64,000 bases of DNA from Planctomycetota bacterium (GCA_030836185.1 JAURQH010000042.1:51858-115857), one strand, 5' to 3'. Positions 17,437 to 26,687 are shown, numbered from the stretch's first letter. A program made the numbers and translations. The notes: generated by a model from the sequence alone, not told the origin.

Positions 17437-19287
17437 TTATCGTTCGACTTTCTTGAGACCGGCTGCTTTCGCGGCTGGTACTGGATCTTCATAGGGCAAT
17501 GCTTTCAAAAATTCCACCAGATCATCAATCTCTTCATCATTCAAATGGCTGGTGACTCCATGCTTGTCATTCGGGTTATGGATCACGAACACATCTCGCA
17601 ATGTTGCTGCCTTACCGTGATGCAGATACGGTGCCGTCCGGTACAGCCCCAACAATGTGGGAGTGTCGTATTTCGGCCCCATCAACTCACTCGCGTCTGC
17701 ATTGCCGGTTTCGACGTCGTGGACTTTGCCCGGCCAAATTGGGTTCGAGTCCGCATAGAAAGGCGGCTTATGACATTCCGCGCAACCTGTTTTTTTTGAG
17801 AAAAAGAGACTTCGCCCACGACGAGCAGAAGCTGATAGCCCTTCCTTCGCATACGGGCTCAACGGAAATTTGTGAGAATTATTGTAAACCGTCAGAGCAT
17901 CCAGGAGTGGAGATCGTCCAGAAAGTGGGGCTCCCAATGCCTCCGAGATTCGTCCTTGCACTAATCCACGCCCTTGCATCAAGGGGCCGCGAATCGTGTG
18001 TTCAAAATCCTGTGTTTCATCACGATCAGCCGACCAATGCAGCGGATGGGTCCAAGCGACCCCCGCTAATGATGGCGTATTTCGCAGACCTTCCGGGTTC
18101 TGCCAGGTACGTCCATCCGCATCACCATCAGGATGACAGCTTGAACATGAAATCCAACGTCGTCCCGTCATCGGTTGCAGAGCCGTGTAGAACAGAATCT
18201 TGCCGGTACGATGTTCCTCGCTGTAAGGCACTTCACACACATCGATCGCTTTGGTCGGTCGATTGGTTTGTGTGCTGTATTCGACCACCTGAAAATCGAG
18301 TGCGTTGTAAAGATAGAAATGCTTTCCATCAGGTGCGACTTTGACCGCGCGAGGGTTATGCCCTGTGCGAATGTAATCGCTGTAAACGAGCTCCCGATAA
18401 TTGTCGTCGAGGACATCACAAACAAAAATGTCATCCGTACCACCGAAAACAACGTACAACTTTTGACCGTCAGGAGAGAGATCGCACTCCCAAGGATTGG
18501 CGGTCACCAAAGTCCCTCGAAAAGAATCCATAGGGATCCGCTTACGAGACTTTTCATCCGATGTTGGCTTAGTATCAATAATTGTGACATATGGGAAAAT
18601 CGATCCTTCACCGTGGGCCACATCAATCTTTGATCTCATATGAGGCATATAAGCGCGGTCGAGAGTCGGGTGAAGCACAATCTGACGAGCCAGATTATCG
18701 GTACTGAGTCCCGGCCACCGATTCAGCTCTTTCCCGGTCGTCACATTGTAAGAAATCACGTTACCCGTCAAATATTCTGTGACGTACAGCGTCTGATTAT
18801 CGTCGGCGAGTGCCAGGCCGCGAGGGAATTTCCCACAATCAAATTGACGATTCACTGTTCCAGTCTTCGAATCGATCACCACAATCTTGGACGGATATTC
18901 CAAACAGACGTAAAGCTGAGAGCCATCATGGTTGCTCACAATCCCGTAAGGCTCATCGAACACATCGATTTGGTGCGACAGCTTTCCTGAATCGGCATCG
19001 AACACCACAACTTTATCATCACCATAAATACACGCGGCACACTGATGACTTTGTCCCACAAACGTCAGCCCTTCGGGTTTGAGCCCTAATGAGATTTCTC
19101 GCAACTTCTGTCCTGTTTTCAGGTCGATGACAGTAGCGGTCCCCGAATCACGATTTGTGCAGACGAGAATTTCACCGTCCGCCGAGATCTGCATCAACGA
19201 ACTGGAAGAACTTGCGGCCGACAATAAGCCTAAGTCGGTCGAGAAAATGGCTGTGAGAATCAGCAACGCAGTCATCCGTTTGCACAT
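17437..19287 (-). CDS. YVTN beta-propeller fused to di-heme cytochrome c peroxidase-like domain
   Basis: This is a 616-residue exported protein with an N-terminal signal peptide (ALLILTAIFSTDLGLLSA). Residues about 30-360 carry YVTN/lactonase-type propeller repeats (DGEILVCTNRDSGTATVIDL, GSQLYVCLEYPSKIVVID, NQTLYVTEYLTGNVIS). Residues about 375-610 form a MauG/CCP-like domain with two heme motifs, CSSCHPDGDADG and CAECHKPPFY, plus TPTLLGLYRTAPYLHHG, which is typical of the di-heme peroxidase fold. It probably performs oxidation of a substrate bound or sensed by the propeller. The substrate is unknown. The TlpA-like gene follows 9 nt downstream. Confidence 0.88.
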   Translation of the reverse strand: MCKRMTALLILTAIFSTDLGLLSAASSSSSLMQISADGEILVCTNRDSGTATVIDLKTGQKLREISLGLKPEGLTFVGQSHQCAACIYGDDKVVVFDADSGKLSHQIDVFDEPYGIVSNHDGSQLYVCLEYPSKIVVIDSKTGTVNRQFDCGKFPRGLALADDNQTLYVTEYLTGNVISYNVTTGKELNRWPGLSTDNLARQIVLHPTLDRAYMPHMRSKIDVAHGEGSIFPYVTIIDTKPTSDEKSRKRIPMDSFRGTLVTANPWECDLSPDGQKLYVVFGGTDDIFVCDVLDDNYRELVYSDYIRTGHNPRAVKVAPDGKHFYLYNALDFQVVEYSTQTNRPTKAIDVCEVPYSEEHRTGKILFYTALQPMTGRRWISCSSCHPDGDADGRTWQNPEGLRNTPSLAGVAWTHPLHWSADRDETQDFEHTIRGPLMQGRGLVQGRISEALGAPLSGRSPLLDALTVYNNSHKFPLSPYAKEGLSASARRGRSLFFSKKTGCAECHKPPFYADSNPIWPGKVHDVETGNADASELMGPKYDTPTLLGLYRTAPYLHHGKAATLRDVFVIHNPNDKHGVTSHLNDEEIDDLVEFLKALPYEDPVPAAKAAGLKKVER

Positions 19288-19681
19288 GGCATCATCCTTT
19301 ACAGGTCAAAACGTATTGTTCCTTTTTACCAGAAACGAGCACCGGCCAACAGGATTCGTTCGCCCGTGACACGCCAAGAACATTCTCGCCTCGAAATAAA
19401 ACTCATGAAAACTTAAAAATTCCTGAAAACGATTGTCCCGAAATTCCATCCGAAGCCGATGTACTGGTGTGTTCTCAGTAAGAATACGCTTTTCACTTCT
19501 CATTACAAATGCCGGAGAGCCTAATAACCCGCGTAGATCCGTCATCATCACCAGAGCACGAGAAAACGGCTCGATGACGCATCTGTCTCGCAACGACTCT
19601 AACCGACAATTCGTGAGAAGTGTTTTTGATAAGCCCCGGTACTCTCTTTTGAGTCCGGGGCCTTTTCATGCGAGAATCAGA
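19288..19681. other. 394-bp intergenic region with a terminator
   Basis: No gene is supported. It carries the promoter region of the propeller-cytochrome gene on the minus strand and, near its right end, a strong GC-rich hairpin (19633-19661). Confidence 0.45.
19633..19661. terminator. GC-rich hairpin downstream of the photolyase gene
   Basis: GCCCCGG plus ACTC pairs with GAGT plus CCGGGGC, an 11-bp stem with a one-base bulge and a 6-nt loop. On the plus strand it is followed by CTTTTC. On the minus strand, the photolyase direction, it is followed only by TTATC, so termination there would be weaker. Confidence 0.5.
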
Positions 19682-21091
19682 TTATGAGTTCGTTTTGACC
19701 GTCTCGTAGGCTGCCAGCGCAATCTCTCTCGCCTCGGCGTGATCGACCATCGGCGGAAAGTAATCCAGGTCGTGCTCGACCTTCCACGGCTCAAACACTT
19801 TCTTTCCCTCCAAAGACGCCAGCTCCAGGCAGTACTGCTTGATGTAGTCACCGTTCGGATCAAACTTCGCAGCTTGTGTTGTGGGATTGAACACTCGGAA
19901 ATAGGGAGCCGCATCCGCGCCACAACCGGCGGTCCATTGCCAACCGAGCGTATTACTGGCGAGATCCGCATCAACTAAGGTGTCCCAGAACCAGGCGGCC
20001 CCTTCTTGCCAATTGAGGCGTAAATCTTTACAGAGAAACGATGCCACGATCATCCGTACGCGATTGTGCATCCAACCTGTTTTCCATAGTTCACGAAGCC
20101 CAGCATCAACGATAGGATACCCGGTTTCTCCTCGTTGCCATTTTTTGAGAGCGGCATTGTTATTCTCCCAAGGAAATTCTGCGAATCGCTCTCGTAACGG
20201 CTCATCAACCGTACGTGGAAAGTGATAGAGCAAGTGGTGGGCGAATTCTCTCCAACCTAATTCACTCAAGTAGACATCACCCGATTTCCGCAACACGCCG
20301 TTGCCGCCCGCACGCCGATCAGCCTCGCGATAAACTTCCCGGATGCTGATTTCTCCAAAATGCAAATGAGGCGAAAGACGTGATGAACCCCGCAAATCAG
20401 GACGATTTCGGTCCTCCTGATATCCACTAATCCGAGCTTCAAGAAAATCATCGAGCACTGCTCTCGCTCCGAAAGTCCCCGGTGTCCAGGTATCAGATAA
20501 TCCTTGATCCCAAGGAATCGAGGGGAGTAACTCGAATTGTTTCAGATCGCTTGAGACGGGCCATTGAGTGGGCGCCGAGAGAGCCTGTGGACATTGCCAG
20601 ATTTCCTCGACATCAATCTTGGGTTTGATCGTTTTCCAGAATGGGGTGAAGACCTGATAGGGCTTGCCCTGTTTGGTGCTCACTTCCCACGGTTCGACCA
20701 GTAACGCACCATTAAACGACTGCACCTGAATGCCTCGTTCTTTCAGGTGAGATTTGACGGCTTCATCTCGCTTGATCACTGCCGGTTCGTAGCGACGATT
20801 CCAAAAAACGGCAGAGACATCATGATCATCAATCAAGTCATCAAGAACCTCTTGTGAAGCTCCTTGTTTGAGTATCAGGCGACTGCCGCGAGCATTAAAT
20901 TCCTCTGCCAGACGTTCCAGAGAATGATGCAACCACCAACGCGAAGCAGCTCCCGGCTGCCAAGGAGATTCTTCCTCAGGAGCCCAGATAAACAAGGGAA
21001 TGATCGGGTTCCTCAATTCAATGGCGGCTTTCAGCGCGGGTTGCTCGTCGACTCTCAAATCATTTCGCAACCAGACAACTGTGTTAGACAT
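19682..21091 (-). CDS. phr: deoxyribodipyrimidine photo-lyase
   Basis: This is a 469-residue class I CPD photolyase. The N-terminal alpha/beta domain begins NTVVWLRNDLRVDEQPAL, the typical antenna-domain start, so I place the start at ATG 21091 rather than ten codons upstream. The FAD domain is well conserved: GETGYPIVDAGLREL, GWMHNRVRMIVASFL, LASNTLGWQWTAGCGADAAPYFRVFNP. The Trp residues of the electron-transfer chain and the NxxxxxWQW region are present. It repairs cyclobutane pyrimidine dimers with blue light. It is downstream of a VOC gene and divergent from a CarH-like regulator, a pairing known for light-controlled photolyase genes. Confidence 0.95.
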   Translation of the reverse strand: MSNTVVWLRNDLRVDEQPALKAAIELRNPIIPLFIWAPEEESPWQPGAASRWWLHHSLERLAEEFNARGSRLILKQGASQEVLDDLIDDHDVSAVFWNRRYEPAVIKRDEAVKSHLKERGIQVQSFNGALLVEPWEVSTKQGKPYQVFTPFWKTIKPKIDVEEIWQCPQALSAPTQWPVSSDLKQFELLPSIPWDQGLSDTWTPGTFGARAVLDDFLEARISGYQEDRNRPDLRGSSRLSPHLHFGEISIREVYREADRRAGGNGVLRKSGDVYLSELGWREFAHHLLYHFPRTVDEPLRERFAEFPWENNNAALKKWQRGETGYPIVDAGLRELWKTGWMHNRVRMIVASFLCKDLRLNWQEGAAWFWDTLVDADLASNTLGWQWTAGCGADAAPYFRVFNPTTQAAKFDPNGDYIKQYCLELASLEGKKVFEPWKVEHDLDYFPPMVDHAEAREIALAAYETVKTNS

Positions 21092-21147
21092 AACGTATGG
21101 AATCCTGTAAATGACAAACACTCAAACAAGAAACTATAGAGAAGCCT

Positions 21148-21477
21148 TCAAGTGGTCTCGATTGGGGCTAACATTTCGACGGCGTTGTTCGCCGGATCGG
21201 AAATATAGACGCTGCGAGTTCCATCCCGATGAGTTTGCAACTCGCCGAACTCTTCAGCGCGTGGAGTTTCAAACCCCAGATGCGACGGATGCTGGCCGGG
21301 AGTCACCAATGCCAATTGCACATTGGCAAATTGCAGCATCGCCCATGTCTTGTCCTGATAAACAACCTCACAACGGAATTGTTCCAGGTACCAGTCCGCC
21401 ATTTCGGCAATCGATTTTTCACCAACTGATATCGCAATATGGTGAAGACTGTCATAATTTCCAGTGCTATCAGCCAT
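21148..21477 (-). CDS. VOC (glyoxalase/dioxygenase fold) protein
   Basis: This 109-residue protein makes up a single VOC module pair. It opens with YDSLHHIAISVGE, which carries the first metal-ligand-type His, and ends with TRSVYISDPANNAVEML, which carries the final Glu. The middle strand PSHLGFETP holds another His. So at least His/His/Glu ligands are present. The substrate is unknown. RBS-like AGAGGGA precedes the ATG. It lies 56 nt upstream of the photolyase gene on the same strand and is divergent from the CarH-like gene, so it is probably part of the same regulated unit. Confidence 0.85.
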   Translation of the reverse strand: MADSTGNYDSLHHIAISVGEKSIAEMADWYLEQFRCEVVYQDKTWAMLQFANVQLALVTPGQHPSHLGFETPRAEEFGELQTHRDGTRSVYISDPANNAVEMLAPIETT

Positions 21478-21513
21478 GAAAGTCTTTCCCTCTTTGGATG
21501 TATATTTTCAGAA

Positions 21514-21544
21514 TCAATACTCCATTATGGCGATTTCGGTCCAA
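21514..21544 (-). promoter_or_regulatory. candidate promoter of the VOC-photolyase unit, 19-bp spacer
   Basis: On the minus strand TTGGAC (21544-21539) and TATTGA (21519-21514) are separated by 19 bp. A 19-bp spacer is longer than normal and is typical of promoters twisted by MerR-family activators. CarH-type regulators are usually repressors, so the fit is only suggestive. Confidence 0.3.
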
Positions 21545-21616
21545 AAAACAAAACGGAAGTGGCTTTTACAGCCATCAACCTGCTGCTACAGCCAGCTTAA
21601 ATATCTTTTTTGCACT

Positions 21617-21632
21617 ATCAGCAAATGCTGAT
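21617..21632. promoter_or_regulatory. palindrome in the divergent region, candidate operator
   Basis: ATCAGCA and TGCTGAT form a perfect 7+7 bp inverted repeat around AA. It sits between the VOC-photolyase unit and the CarH-like gene, a natural place for the regulator to bind. Two direct copies of TACAGCCA occur nearby at 21567-21574 and 21587-21594 with a 20-bp period. Confidence 0.4.
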
Positions 21633-21687
21633 GTGAAGAACGTGAGAGTCGACTCAGAACTATTTTATTAGATTCCGACAGTTCTTT

Positions 21688-21716
21688 TTGGACAACTCAG
21701 TCCCTATGCCTACTAT
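21688..21716 (+). promoter_or_regulatory. sigma-70 promoter of the CarH-like gene
   Basis: TTGGAC (21688-21693) and TACTAT (21711-21716) are separated by exactly 17 bp. The GTG start at 21759 lies about 36 nt downstream of the expected transcription start. Confidence 0.55.
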
Positions 21717-21758
21717 CTGATACAGACCTTAGCCCAGATATAAGTTAGACTTCGTACC

Positions 21759-22667
21759 GTGAACGAAACATTCTCCCCCAAACAGATCGCCCGAGCCATC
21801 GGGGTCAGCGAATCTTCACTGAAAAGGTGGTGTGATCGTGGGATGATTGAGACCGTCAAAACTGCCGGCGGTCACCGACGATTGCGTCTGCCCGATGTCA
21901 TGGAGTTTGCTAAATCACAAGGCTACAAACTTGTCGATCCGGAAATACTCGGATTACCAACACTCAATCACAAAAACGAACGAACGCTTGAAGTTGCCAA
22001 AAACGAGTTAGTCGATGCTCTTGTTTCCGGGAATGACACGGTGAGCCGGCAGATCGTAATGGAACTTGTCCTCTCAGACTATAGGCTCTGTGACATCTGT
22101 GATGATGTGATTGCTGACGCGTTTCATCAGGTCGGTGATCTATGGAATTGCGGAACCGTTGAAGTTTATCAAGAACGTCACGCTTGCGAGATCATCGTTC
22201 GAATCATGCACGAGATTCGGCATTTTTATAAACCCCCATCCTCCCGATCTCCCTTAGCCATCGGTGCATCACCAGCAGGCGACCCTTACACGTTGCCCAC
22301 AACTATGACTGAGTTAATTCTTCGGGAAAATGGCTGGAGAGCAATGTCATTGGGAAATAATCTTCCTTTTGACTCATTGTCAGCAGCAGTTCGTGATCAG
22401 CATCCACAACTGTTTTGGCTTTCGGTGTCTTCGATTGAGAATGAAGTTCATTTTATCGAAGGCTTCAACCAATTTGTGGAAGACGTGAAACCGATTGGTG
22501 TCGCTGTGATTGTTGGCGGACGTGCTCTCACTGATGAGATTCGTAAGCAAATGAACTTCACAAGTTTCTGTGATCGAATGCGAAACCTGGAAGAGTTTGC
22601 CCAATCATTCAAACGTGGGGCGAGTCCTTCGCCTGCTGATTTGTCGATCACCGATACCGATAATTAA
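21759..22667 (+). CDS. MerR-type regulator with CarH/LitR-like B12-binding module, ligand His missing
   Basis: This is a 302-residue protein starting at GTG 21759. Residues 5-55 form a MerR helix-turn-helix and wing (FSPKQIARAIGVSESSLKRW, GGHRRLRLPDVMEFA). Residues about 90-165 match the four-helix B12-binding bundle, with W-x9-E followed by RH instead of EH (LWNCGTVEVYQERHACEI). Residues about 170-280 are the Rossmann B12-binding domain. In CarH the lower axial ligand is the His of ExHxxG. Here the segment reads GDPYTLP, so Tyr replaces His and Pro replaces Gly. It may sense something else, or bind cobalamin base-off without that ligand. Its photolyase neighbour supports a light or stress response. 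Confidence 0.82.
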   Translation: MNETFSPKQIARAIGVSESSLKRWCDRGMIETVKTAGGHRRLRLPDVMEFAKSQGYKLVDPEILGLPTLNHKNERTLEVAKNELVDALVSGNDTVSRQIVMELVLSDYRLCDICDDVIADAFHQVGDLWNCGTVEVYQERHACEIIVRIMHEIRHFYKPPSSRSPLAIGASPAGDPYTLPTTMTELILRENGWRAMSLGNNLPFDSLSAAVRDQHPQLFWLSVSSIENEVHFIEGFNQFVEDVKPIGVAVIVGGRALTDEIRKQMNFTSFCDRMRNLEEFAQSFKRGASPSPADLSITDTDN

Positions 22668-22692
22668 ATCTTGGGATTCAGAAAGTACCATC

Positions 22693-23916
22693 ATGCGTTG
22701 GCTTTTCTCGCTTGTAGTTTCTTGCTTACTGATTCCTGTGACTCTCTCTGCGGGAGAGACTTGGCCTCAATGGCGTGGCCCCAACAGAGACGGTGCCATT
22801 CAAAATGAAACTTGGCCAAACTCTCTCAACGAAAAATCACTGACACTCGCCTGGGAGACGAAGGCAGGATTAAGCTATTCGGGACCAATTGTCGATGAGA
22901 AACACGTCTATATCACCGAAACTCGCAATCGGAAGACCGAAGTCATTCGTACTCTTGATCGAAAAAGCGGACAACAGGTTTGGGAAGCTGAGTGGGAAGG
23001 TGCAATGGAAGTCCCCTTCTTTGCAAAAGCGAACGGTGATTGGATTCGATCGACTCCGGCAACAGACGGGAAGTTTCTCTATGTCGCAGGAATGAAAGAT
23101 GTCCTCGTCTGTCTGGATTGCACGACCGGCAAGCAAGTCTGGCGATACGATTTTCCGGCTAAAGATGGGACCAAGCTTCCACAATTTGGTTTCGTCAGTT
23201 CTCCGTTGCTCCACAAAGATTCCGTCTACGTTCAAGCAGGCGAAGGTTTCTGCCGCATCAACAGAAATACAGGAAAACTGATCTGGAAGGTTCTCGAAGA
23301 TGGTGGAGGAATGTTCGGCAGCGCATTCTCCTCACCTTTTCTCCTCCAAAAAAACAATACGACACAAATTCTCGTACAAACTCGATCCGATCTTGCATCC
23401 GTCGACCCTGATTCCGGTAAAGTTGGTTGGAAGAAACCAATCACGGCGTTCCGAGGAATGAACATTCTGACGCCCGTCGTCTATAAAGACTCGGTTCTTA
23501 CCAGTAGCTATGGTGGAGGAACCTGGTTACTGGAACCGTCTACAGAAAGTGGGACGTTATCCGAAGTCTGGAAGAATAAAGTTGAAGGCTACATGTCGAC
23601 CCCTGTGATCATCGGTGATTATGCGTATCATCATTTGAAGAACCAACGCTTCACTTGCATAAATCTCAAAACTGGAGAATCAACCTGGACAACCAAGCCC
23701 TACGGCAAATACTGGAGCATGATTGCCAACGGAAACCAGATTCTTGCACTTGACGATGAGGGAATGCTTTTTCTGATTGAAGCGACCCCTGAAAAGTTCA
23801 AGCTGATTGATTCACGAAAAGTGACCGAGTCTCCCGCATGGGCGCACATCGCAAACTCCAATGGGCAAGTATTTGTCCGCGATCTCGAATCTTTGAAGGT
23901 CTTTGACTGGAAATAA
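22693..23916 (+). CDS. exported PQQ-like beta-propeller protein
   Basis: This 407-residue protein has a signal peptide (WLFSLVVSCLLIPVTLSA) beginning at ATG 22693, 23 nt after the regulator gene stops. An upstream in-frame start would lie inside that gene and hide the signal. The mature start TWPQWRGPNRDG and repeats such as VLVCLDCTTGKQVWRYDF, FCRINRNTGKLIWKV and FTCINLKTGESTWTT are PQQ-binding-like propeller blades. No catalytic residues of quinoprotein dehydrogenases are evident, so it is probably a binding or scaffold protein. It is paralogous to the protein at 24702-25985. Confidence 0.88.
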   Translation: MRWLFSLVVSCLLIPVTLSAGETWPQWRGPNRDGAIQNETWPNSLNEKSLTLAWETKAGLSYSGPIVDEKHVYITETRNRKTEVIRTLDRKSGQQVWEAEWEGAMEVPFFAKANGDWIRSTPATDGKFLYVAGMKDVLVCLDCTTGKQVWRYDFPAKDGTKLPQFGFVSSPLLHKDSVYVQAGEGFCRINRNTGKLIWKVLEDGGGMFGSAFSSPFLLQKNNTTQILVQTRSDLASVDPDSGKVGWKKPITAFRGMNILTPVVYKDSVLTSSYGGGTWLLEPSTESGTLSEVWKNKVEGYMSTPVIIGDYAYHHLKNQRFTCINLKTGESTWTTKPYGKYWSMIANGNQILALDDEGMLFLIEATPEKFKLIDSRKVTESPAWAHIANSNGQVFVRDLESLKVFDWK

Positions 23917-23982
23917 TTCGTTTGTCTTTCTGGTTTGCGATAACATAAAGCTGACACTTTAGATCGCTCCAGGAGGCAAGTT

Positions 23983-24597
23983 ATGCACAATCTTCTGCTC
24001 TCCCCCGTACTCGAACGTGCTTTTCGTGTGGCCGCCAAGTATCACCAATCGCAAACTCGAAAAGGTTCTGATTTACCTTACATTGTTCATCCCTGTGCCG
24101 TGATGTCGATTCTGCAATCCGCCGGCATCCACAATGGAGACATTTTATCTGCCGCTCTTTTGCACGATGTCCTTGAAGACACCGAATGCGAACTCGATAA
24201 TCTTATCAATCAGTTCCCCGTATCAGTCGTTCGCTGGGTTGATCAAACTTCAGAAGAGAAAGACGACGAACTGGGCGAACCCCGATCCTGGATCATTCGC
24301 AAACGTGAACACCTTGCCCACGCAAAGCATGCCGACTGGCAAGCCCGAGCCATTATTCTCGCCGACAAATTGCACAATCTCACTTCGATGCTGTTCGATC
24401 TCGAAGAAGGCGAAAATATCTGGGAACGCTTTAACGCTCCCCCTTCATCAGTCCTCTGGTATAACTCCTCGATGATCACAGCAGCAGGTCACGGCGATCA
24501 ACCGGCCCTACAGTTGCTTCAATCTTCAGGCGAAGAGCTGATCGACCAACTGATCGAACAAAGTGGCCAGCAGCCAATTGCTCCAGAAGAGTCTTGA
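23983..24597 (+). CDS. HD-domain protein, small alarmone hydrolase-like
   Basis: This 204-residue protein has a strong Shine-Dalgarno, AGGAGG, before the ATG. The HD hydrolase motifs of the SpoT/MESH1 group are in order: PYIVHPCAVMSIL, SAALLHDVLEDTE (HDxxED) and IILADKLHNLTSM. It has no synthetase or TGS/ACT domain, so it corresponds to the small stand-alone hydrolases that remove the 3' pyrophosphate of (p)ppGpp or of similar nucleotides. The C-terminal 30 residues are acidic and less typical. It lies between two PQQ-like propeller genes without an obvious functional link. Confidence 0.85.
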   Translation: MHNLLLSPVLERAFRVAAKYHQSQTRKGSDLPYIVHPCAVMSILQSAGIHNGDILSAALLHDVLEDTECELDNLINQFPVSVVRWVDQTSEEKDDELGEPRSWIIRKREHLAHAKHADWQARAIILADKLHNLTSMLFDLEEGENIWERFNAPPSSVLWYNSSMITAAGHGDQPALQLLQSSGEELIDQLIEQSGQQPIAPEES

Positions 24598-24701
24598 TTC
24601 ATGAGTCCTCCAGGACCAAACTGGGGTTTCAAAATGACATCCATGAATCGGCCAAACATCGCCAAGTCGTTCTGAATCCATTTACCTCATGAGGAAACTC
24701 A

Positions 24702-25985
24702 ATGTCTCGTTTTTCAATCAGAACATTCTTGCTTACTTTATTACTCTCGGGCTATGCGGCCAGCCCTCTATTGGCTCAACTCGATTACGTCTCCCACGGC
24801 GGGCTCGAATACAATGCCAACGACTGGCCTTGCTGGCGAGGCGCCCGTCAAGATGGAATCGCAGATCCGAATCAGAAACTTCCCTCCCGTTGGAGTACCA
24901 CTGAAAACGTCGTCTGGAAAGCAAAAGTTCCCGGTCGAGGTCACGGCTCACCCTGTGTCGTGGGTGATCGCATCTATCTGGCGACTTGTGATGAAGGCCC
25001 CAAATCGCAGTCGGTCGTTTGTTTCGAACGATCAACGGGCAAAAAACTCTGGCACACAATTGTTCATAAATCGGGAGCCATGTGGAAAAACAAAAAAGGC
25101 TCCGCGGCCTCATCCACCGTCACCTGTGATGGCCGACAACTCTACATCAACTTTCCCAACAGTGACGCACTTCACACGACCTCTCTCGATCTCAGCGGTA
25201 ATATTCTCTGGCAACAGAAAGTCTCCGACTACGTCATCCATCAAGGGTATGGCTCTTCTCCCACGATCTACAAATCACTCGTGATCGTCACCGCGGACAA
25301 CAAAGGTGGAGGAGCCATTGCCGGGCTTGATCGCAAAACGGGCAACATCGCTTGGACTCATCCGCGACCGAAGCTCCCCAATTATCCCACCCCGATCATC
25401 TATCACCTTGATGGCAAAGATCAGCTTATCCTCACCGGTTGCAAACTGGTCACATCGCTCAACCCCATGTCTGGGAAAGTCATCTGGGAAGCCGACGGAG
25501 CGACGGAAGAGTGCGTCACTTCGACTGTCACGGATGGCGTCCATGTTTATTCGAGTGGCGGATATCCAAAAAATCACGTCGCCGCGTACAAAGCCGATGG
25601 CTCTAAAAAACTCACCTGGGAAAACGGCGACCGAGTTTACGTTCCCTCGATGGTCATACGCAACGGACATATTTATGCCGTCATGGATGCAGGCGTCGCG
25701 GTCTGCTGGAAAGCCGATACCGGTGAAGAACTCTGGAAATCCCGACTCGGTGGCAACTTCACCTCTTCCGTCGTGTTGGTGGACGAGACTGTCTACGCCA
25801 CTGATGAATCTGGCAAAACCACTATGTTCCGAGCCGACCCGTCAGGCTTCAAAAAACTGGGAACCAACAAACTCGGTGATGAAATGCTGGCGACTCCTAC
25901 CATCTGCGGCAACCAACTCTTCATGCGTGTCGCCCATCGAAAAGACGATCAACGTCAAGAAATTCTCTACTGCATCGGCGAGTGA
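24702..25985 (+). CDS. exported PQQ-like beta-propeller protein (second copy)
   Basis: This 427-residue protein has a signal peptide (IRTFLLTLLLSGYAASPLLAQ). The mature part begins with the DWPCWRGARQDGIA motif common to planctomycete PQQ-like proteins. Propeller blades follow (VVCFERSTGKKLWHT, AIAGLDRKTGNIAWTHP, VAVCWKADTGEELWKS). GAGG precedes the ATG. It resembles the 22693-23916 protein in layout but shares little sequence beyond the motif positions, so this is an old duplication or independent recruitment. No catalytic residues can be named. Confidence 0.88.
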   Translation: MSRFSIRTFLLTLLLSGYAASPLLAQLDYVSHGGLEYNANDWPCWRGARQDGIADPNQKLPSRWSTTENVVWKAKVPGRGHGSPCVVGDRIYLATCDEGPKSQSVVCFERSTGKKLWHTIVHKSGAMWKNKKGSAASSTVTCDGRQLYINFPNSDALHTTSLDLSGNILWQQKVSDYVIHQGYGSSPTIYKSLVIVTADNKGGGAIAGLDRKTGNIAWTHPRPKLPNYPTPIIYHLDGKDQLILTGCKLVTSLNPMSGKVIWEADGATEECVTSTVTDGVHVYSSGGYPKNHVAAYKADGSKKLTWENGDRVYVPSMVIRNGHIYAVMDAGVAVCWKADTGEELWKSRLGGNFTSSVVLVDETVYATDESGKTTMFRADPSGFKKLGTNKLGDEMLATPTICGNQLFMRVAHRKDDQRQEILYCIGE

Positions 25986-26009
25986 CGAGAAGATATTTTA
26001 TGAGCAACG

Positions 26010-26159
26010 ATGCCGTTTTCATGGAGAGCTGAATGGGTGTCGCCCTTGGTAGTCAGCATTGGAGTGGCCATAGGTGCCGCCTTAGCAGTCGCTCTGGGCG
26101 ATTCTCCCCCCAAGAAAAAAACGGCTTCGCCTGAAGAAGCAAATCCCCCCCCCCAATAA
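26010..26159 (+). CDS. possible 49-residue single-span protein
   Basis: An ATG at 26010 opens a 49-codon frame. A hydrophobic stretch (SPLVVSIGVAIGAALAVALG) is followed by PPKKK and a proline-rich end. It could be a small membrane-anchored protein, but the surrounding 1.3 kb is full of decayed sequence, so it may equally be a remnant. No family is recognised. Confidence 0.35.
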   Translation: MPFSWRAEWVSPLVVSIGVAIGAALAVALGDSPPKKKTASPEEANPPPQ

Positions 26160-26202
26160 TACCGACACTCCCTCTGCACGAGCTTAATCTCGTGGCGTCA
26201 GA

Positions 26203-26409
26203 ATGATCGAGCAGGATGGCCACTTGCTGATCGCCTTCTCGGGAGCCAAGCAGACGATGGAAGTCCTCAAAGTTTCGCTGGCAGACATCGACCGACTCAT
26301 CGATCAAAACCCCCCACTAACCGGCGTTACACAAGTTTCTGAGCCGTCCCGTTTGCCAGCCAAACGTGATAATACAAGCACAAGATGCCGAACTATTTTG
26401 ATCAAATGA
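26203..26409 (+). pseudogene. short decayed coding fragment, family unknown
   Basis: The first 40 or so codons (from MIEQDGHLLIAFSGAKQ to DRLIDQNPPL) have protein-like composition with an amphipathic helix. The remainder turns into unlikely sequence. It is probably what is left of a disrupted gene. I cannot name its family. Confidence 0.3.
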
Positions 26410-26687
26410 AAGCGTTCCCGCAGGCCGAACAACATTCCACATCGAAGTGCCGACACGGAGTGTTGTCCTACGGCAACGTCGATTTTTCTTTGTCGCCATC
26501 CCATGTGCTCGCTCACATGGGCTATCATCTTTGCCGGTTCCTGATTTTAAGTTCGGAAATTCCAAGTCGTTCGTCCCCTGCCGACTACCGTCGGCGTCTA
26601 TTATCACTCCCACCCTTTGCGTTTCTTTGCGTCGAACGAACGATCCGCAAAGCGGACCCTACAAAACTCACCTTGCCAAACGCGATG

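Noticed and set aside
21567..21594. Two TACAGCCA direct repeats as CarH-type 11-bp operators
   Set aside because: The period is 20 bp and only two units exist. I mention them, but do not call an operator from them alone.
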